From positions 62,001 to 126,000 of the forward strand of contig CALNZX010000006.1 in NCBI GenBank assembly GCA_942491105.1: a stretch of DNA of 64,000 nucleotides. The letters are read 5' to 3'. Within the stretch, counting starts at the first letter, position 1, and each line of letters opens with the position of its first letter. Both the position numbers and the translations under genes were made by a program. This document shows, one piece after another, positions 62,532 to 64,000 of this stretch. The notes beneath the pieces are model-generated. The model was not told where the DNA came from, ran no database searches, and worked only from the letters and a program-made list of their open reading frames with translations. This DNA comes from JBBEAM01 sp942491105. GTDB lineage: Bacteria > Pseudomonadota > Alphaproteobacteria > Kiloniellales > DSM-21159.

Positions 62532-63854
62532 CTATGGGTGTTCGGCATGATCCTCCGCCGGGGCCGCATTGGCGGCCTCCTCGCTCTTTTCGCGCCGGAT
62601 CGCCGCGCCGCAGGCCGAGAGCTTCTCCTCCAGCCGCTCGTAGCCGCGATCCAGGTGATACACGCGGTTCAGCACGGTTTTCCCCTCGGCCGCCAAGCCG
62701 GCCAGCACCAGGGAAACCGAGGCCCGCAGATCCGTCGCCATGACCGGCGCACCGGTCAGATGATCGACGCCGCGCACCAGCGCCGAGGCGCCGTGCACCG
62801 TGACGTCGGCGCCCATGCGGGCCAGCTCGGGTACGTGCATGAAGCGGTTCTCGAAAATCGACTCGGTAATCATCGAGGCGCCCTCGGCGGTCGCCACCAT
62901 GGCCATGAACTGGGCCTGCAGATCGGTCGGGAAGCCAGGAAAGGTCTCGGTCATGACATCGGTGCCGCGCAGCGGCCCGTTGCGCCGGCGCACCCGCAAG
63001 CCGCGATTGGTCTCGGTCACCTCGATGCCGGCGCGCTGCAGCACCTCGATGACGCTGCGCAGGTGCTCGGCGCGGGCGCCCAGCAGATGCAGGTTGCCGT
63101 CGGTGACCCCGGCGGCCATGGCGAAGGTTCCAGCCTCTATGCGGTCGGGGATGACCTCGTGGCTGGCGCCGCCCAGCGAAGGCTTGCCCTTGATGGTCAG
63201 GCTCGCCGTGCCGATGCCCTCGATCTCCGCGCCCATGGCGATCAGGCACTTGGCGAGATCGCCGACCTCCGGTTCGCGCGCGGCGTTGAGCAGGCGGGTC
63301 TCGCCCTCGGCCAGGGTCGCGGCCATCAGCAGGTTCTCCGTGGCCCCGACCGAGACCTGTTCGAAGACCACTTCGTTGCCCTTCAGGCCGCCGGGCGCCT
63401 TGGCGAAGACGTAGCCTTCCTTCAGCTCGATCTCGGCGCCGAGACGCTCCAGCCCGGAGAGATGCAGGTCGATGGGCCGGGTGCCGATGGCGCAGCCGCC
63501 GGGCAGCGAGACCTCGGCCTGGCCGCAGCGCGCCAGCAGCGGGCCGAGCACCAGCACCGAGGCGCGCATCTTGCGCACCAGATCGTAGGGCGCGCGGGTC
63601 GAGCGGATTTCCTCGGCGTGCAGGGTCAGGCCATAGCCGCCATCCGCCCCCTCCACGGCCTCGACACCGGCCCCCAGCTCCTCGAGCAGGGCGCGCATCG
63701 AGGCGATGTCGCCGAGTCGCGGCACATTGGTCAGGCGGAGAGGCTCGGCGCTCAGCAGGCTCGCGGCCATCACCTTCAGCGCCGCGTTCTTGGCGCCGGA
63801 GATGACGATGTCGCCTTTCAGCGGCTTACCGCCCTCGATGACGATACAATCCAA
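62532..63854 (-). CDS. murA: UDP-N-acetylglucosamine 1-carboxyvinyltransferase
   Basis: MurA adds enolpyruvate to UDP-GlcNAc, the first committed peptidoglycan step. The 440-residue protein has GGKPLKGDIVISGAKNAALK near the start, the active-site loop LPGGCAIGTRPIDLHL near residue 118 with its cysteine (fosfomycin target), and VEVTETNRGLRVRRR near 285. It is followed by DUF2948 with no gap. The 113-base gap 61905-62017 beyond that gene shows nothing. Confidence 0.97.
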   Translation of the reverse strand: MDCIVIEGGKPLKGDIVISGAKNAALKVMAASLLSAEPLRLTNVPRLGDIASMRALLEELGAGVEAVEGADGGYGLTLHAEEIRSTRAPYDLVRKMRASVLVLGPLLARCGQAEVSLPGGCAIGTRPIDLHLSGLERLGAEIELKEGYVFAKAPGGLKGNEVVFEQVSVGATENLLMAATLAEGETRLLNAAREPEVGDLAKCLIAMGAEIEGIGTASLTIKGKPSLGGASHEVIPDRIEAGTFAMAAGVTDGNLHLLGARAEHLRSVIEVLQRAGIEVTETNRGLRVRRRNGPLRGTDVMTETFPGFPTDLQAQFMAMVATAEGASMITESIFENRFMHVPELARMGADVTVHGASALVRGVDHLTGAPVMATDLRASVSLVLAGLAAEGKTVLNRVYHLDRGYERLEEKLSACGAAIRREKSEEAANAAPAEDHAEHP

Positions 63855-63866
63855 ACGCCCGTCCTC

Positions 63867-64000
63867 TTACAGCTTGGGCAGCGTCACGCCGCGCTGCCCC
63901 ATGTATTTGCCCTTGCGGTCCGCGTAGGAGACTTCGCAGGTCTTGTCCGCCTTGAGAAAGAGGAACTGGCAGGCTCCTTCGTTGGCATAGACCTTGGCCG
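63867..64000 (-). CDS. dcd: dCTP deaminase, C-terminal end (cut by window)
   Basis: Forty-four codons are visible on the minus strand, ending KGKYMGQRGVTLPKL before TAA at 63869. CEVSYADRKGKYMGQRGVTL is the conserved C-terminus of Dcd, which deaminates dCTP toward dUTP. The rest lies beyond the window. murA begins 13 bases downstream of its stop on the same strand. Confidence 0.9.
   Translation of the reverse strand, partial: AKVYANEGACQFLFLKADKTCEVSYADRKGKYMGQRGVTLPKL

Overview
The window reads as two pieces of bacterial chromosome from different lineages joined near position 40,381. Bases 1 to about 40,380 look gammaproteobacterial: LolC/LolD, ComEC, ExbB/ExbD, LpxK, KdsB in a familiar order, an Aat-Bpt-InfA neighbourhood, FtsK-LolA-RarA-CrcB-SerS, and a gamma-type IF-1. 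Bases 40,381 to 64,000 look alphaproteobacterial (Rhodospirillales-like at a guess): MurA-DUF2948-HisG-HisD-UPF0262-phosphatase-IF-1-Maf-RNase G-YacG-tRNA-Phe, with an alpha-type IF-1. The seam cuts a Bax-inhibitor-1 gene in half, and the window carries two diverged infA genes. I therefore read it as a chimeric (probably metagenomic) contig rather than one genome, and keep the two halves' biology apart.

Left half. Positions 1-10,991 hold a C1-transfer cluster for tetrahydromethanopterin (H4MPT) and methanofuran: fhcB (cut by the window start), beta-RFAP synthase, mch, fae, a HisA-like protein, MfnF- and MfnE-like enzymes, pabB, two ATP-grasp ligases and a CitG-like protein. Together they oxidise formaldehyde to formate and make the cofactors, so this organism is a methylotroph or at least detoxifies formaldehyde by the H4MPT route. 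Next come an array of long palindromic repeats (11,007-11,520), a chemotaxis-like signalling protein, ribonucleotide reductase nrdAB behind a pair of NrdR boxes, cpdA, tsaB, the lol/comEC/exb/lpxK/kdsB envelope block, a minus-strand run ending in aat-bpt and infA, and the ftsK-to-serS block. aat carries an apparent frameshift that fuses it to bpt.

Right half. Positions 40,682-51,625 hold a catabolic cluster: amidohydrolase, enoyl-CoA hydratase, LysR regulator, a ring-opening dioxygenase resembling NicX, a three-subunit molybdenum hydroxylase, a cupin, a lone DUF1116 protein and an aldehyde dehydrogenase. The parts suggest hydroxylation and opening of an N-heteroaromatic ring followed by processing of the open chain, but they do not match the standard nicotinate set. 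A single-chain MmeI-like restriction-modification protein follows, next to tRNA-Phe. The rest (55,683-64,000) is conserved alphaproteobacterial housekeeping, ending in the tail of dcd.

Starts were chosen from ribosome-binding sites, overlaps with the previous gene and family length. Functions of the two ATP-grasp proteins, the CitG-like and HisA-like proteins, the DUF families and the substrate of the catabolic cluster are not known from sequence alone.
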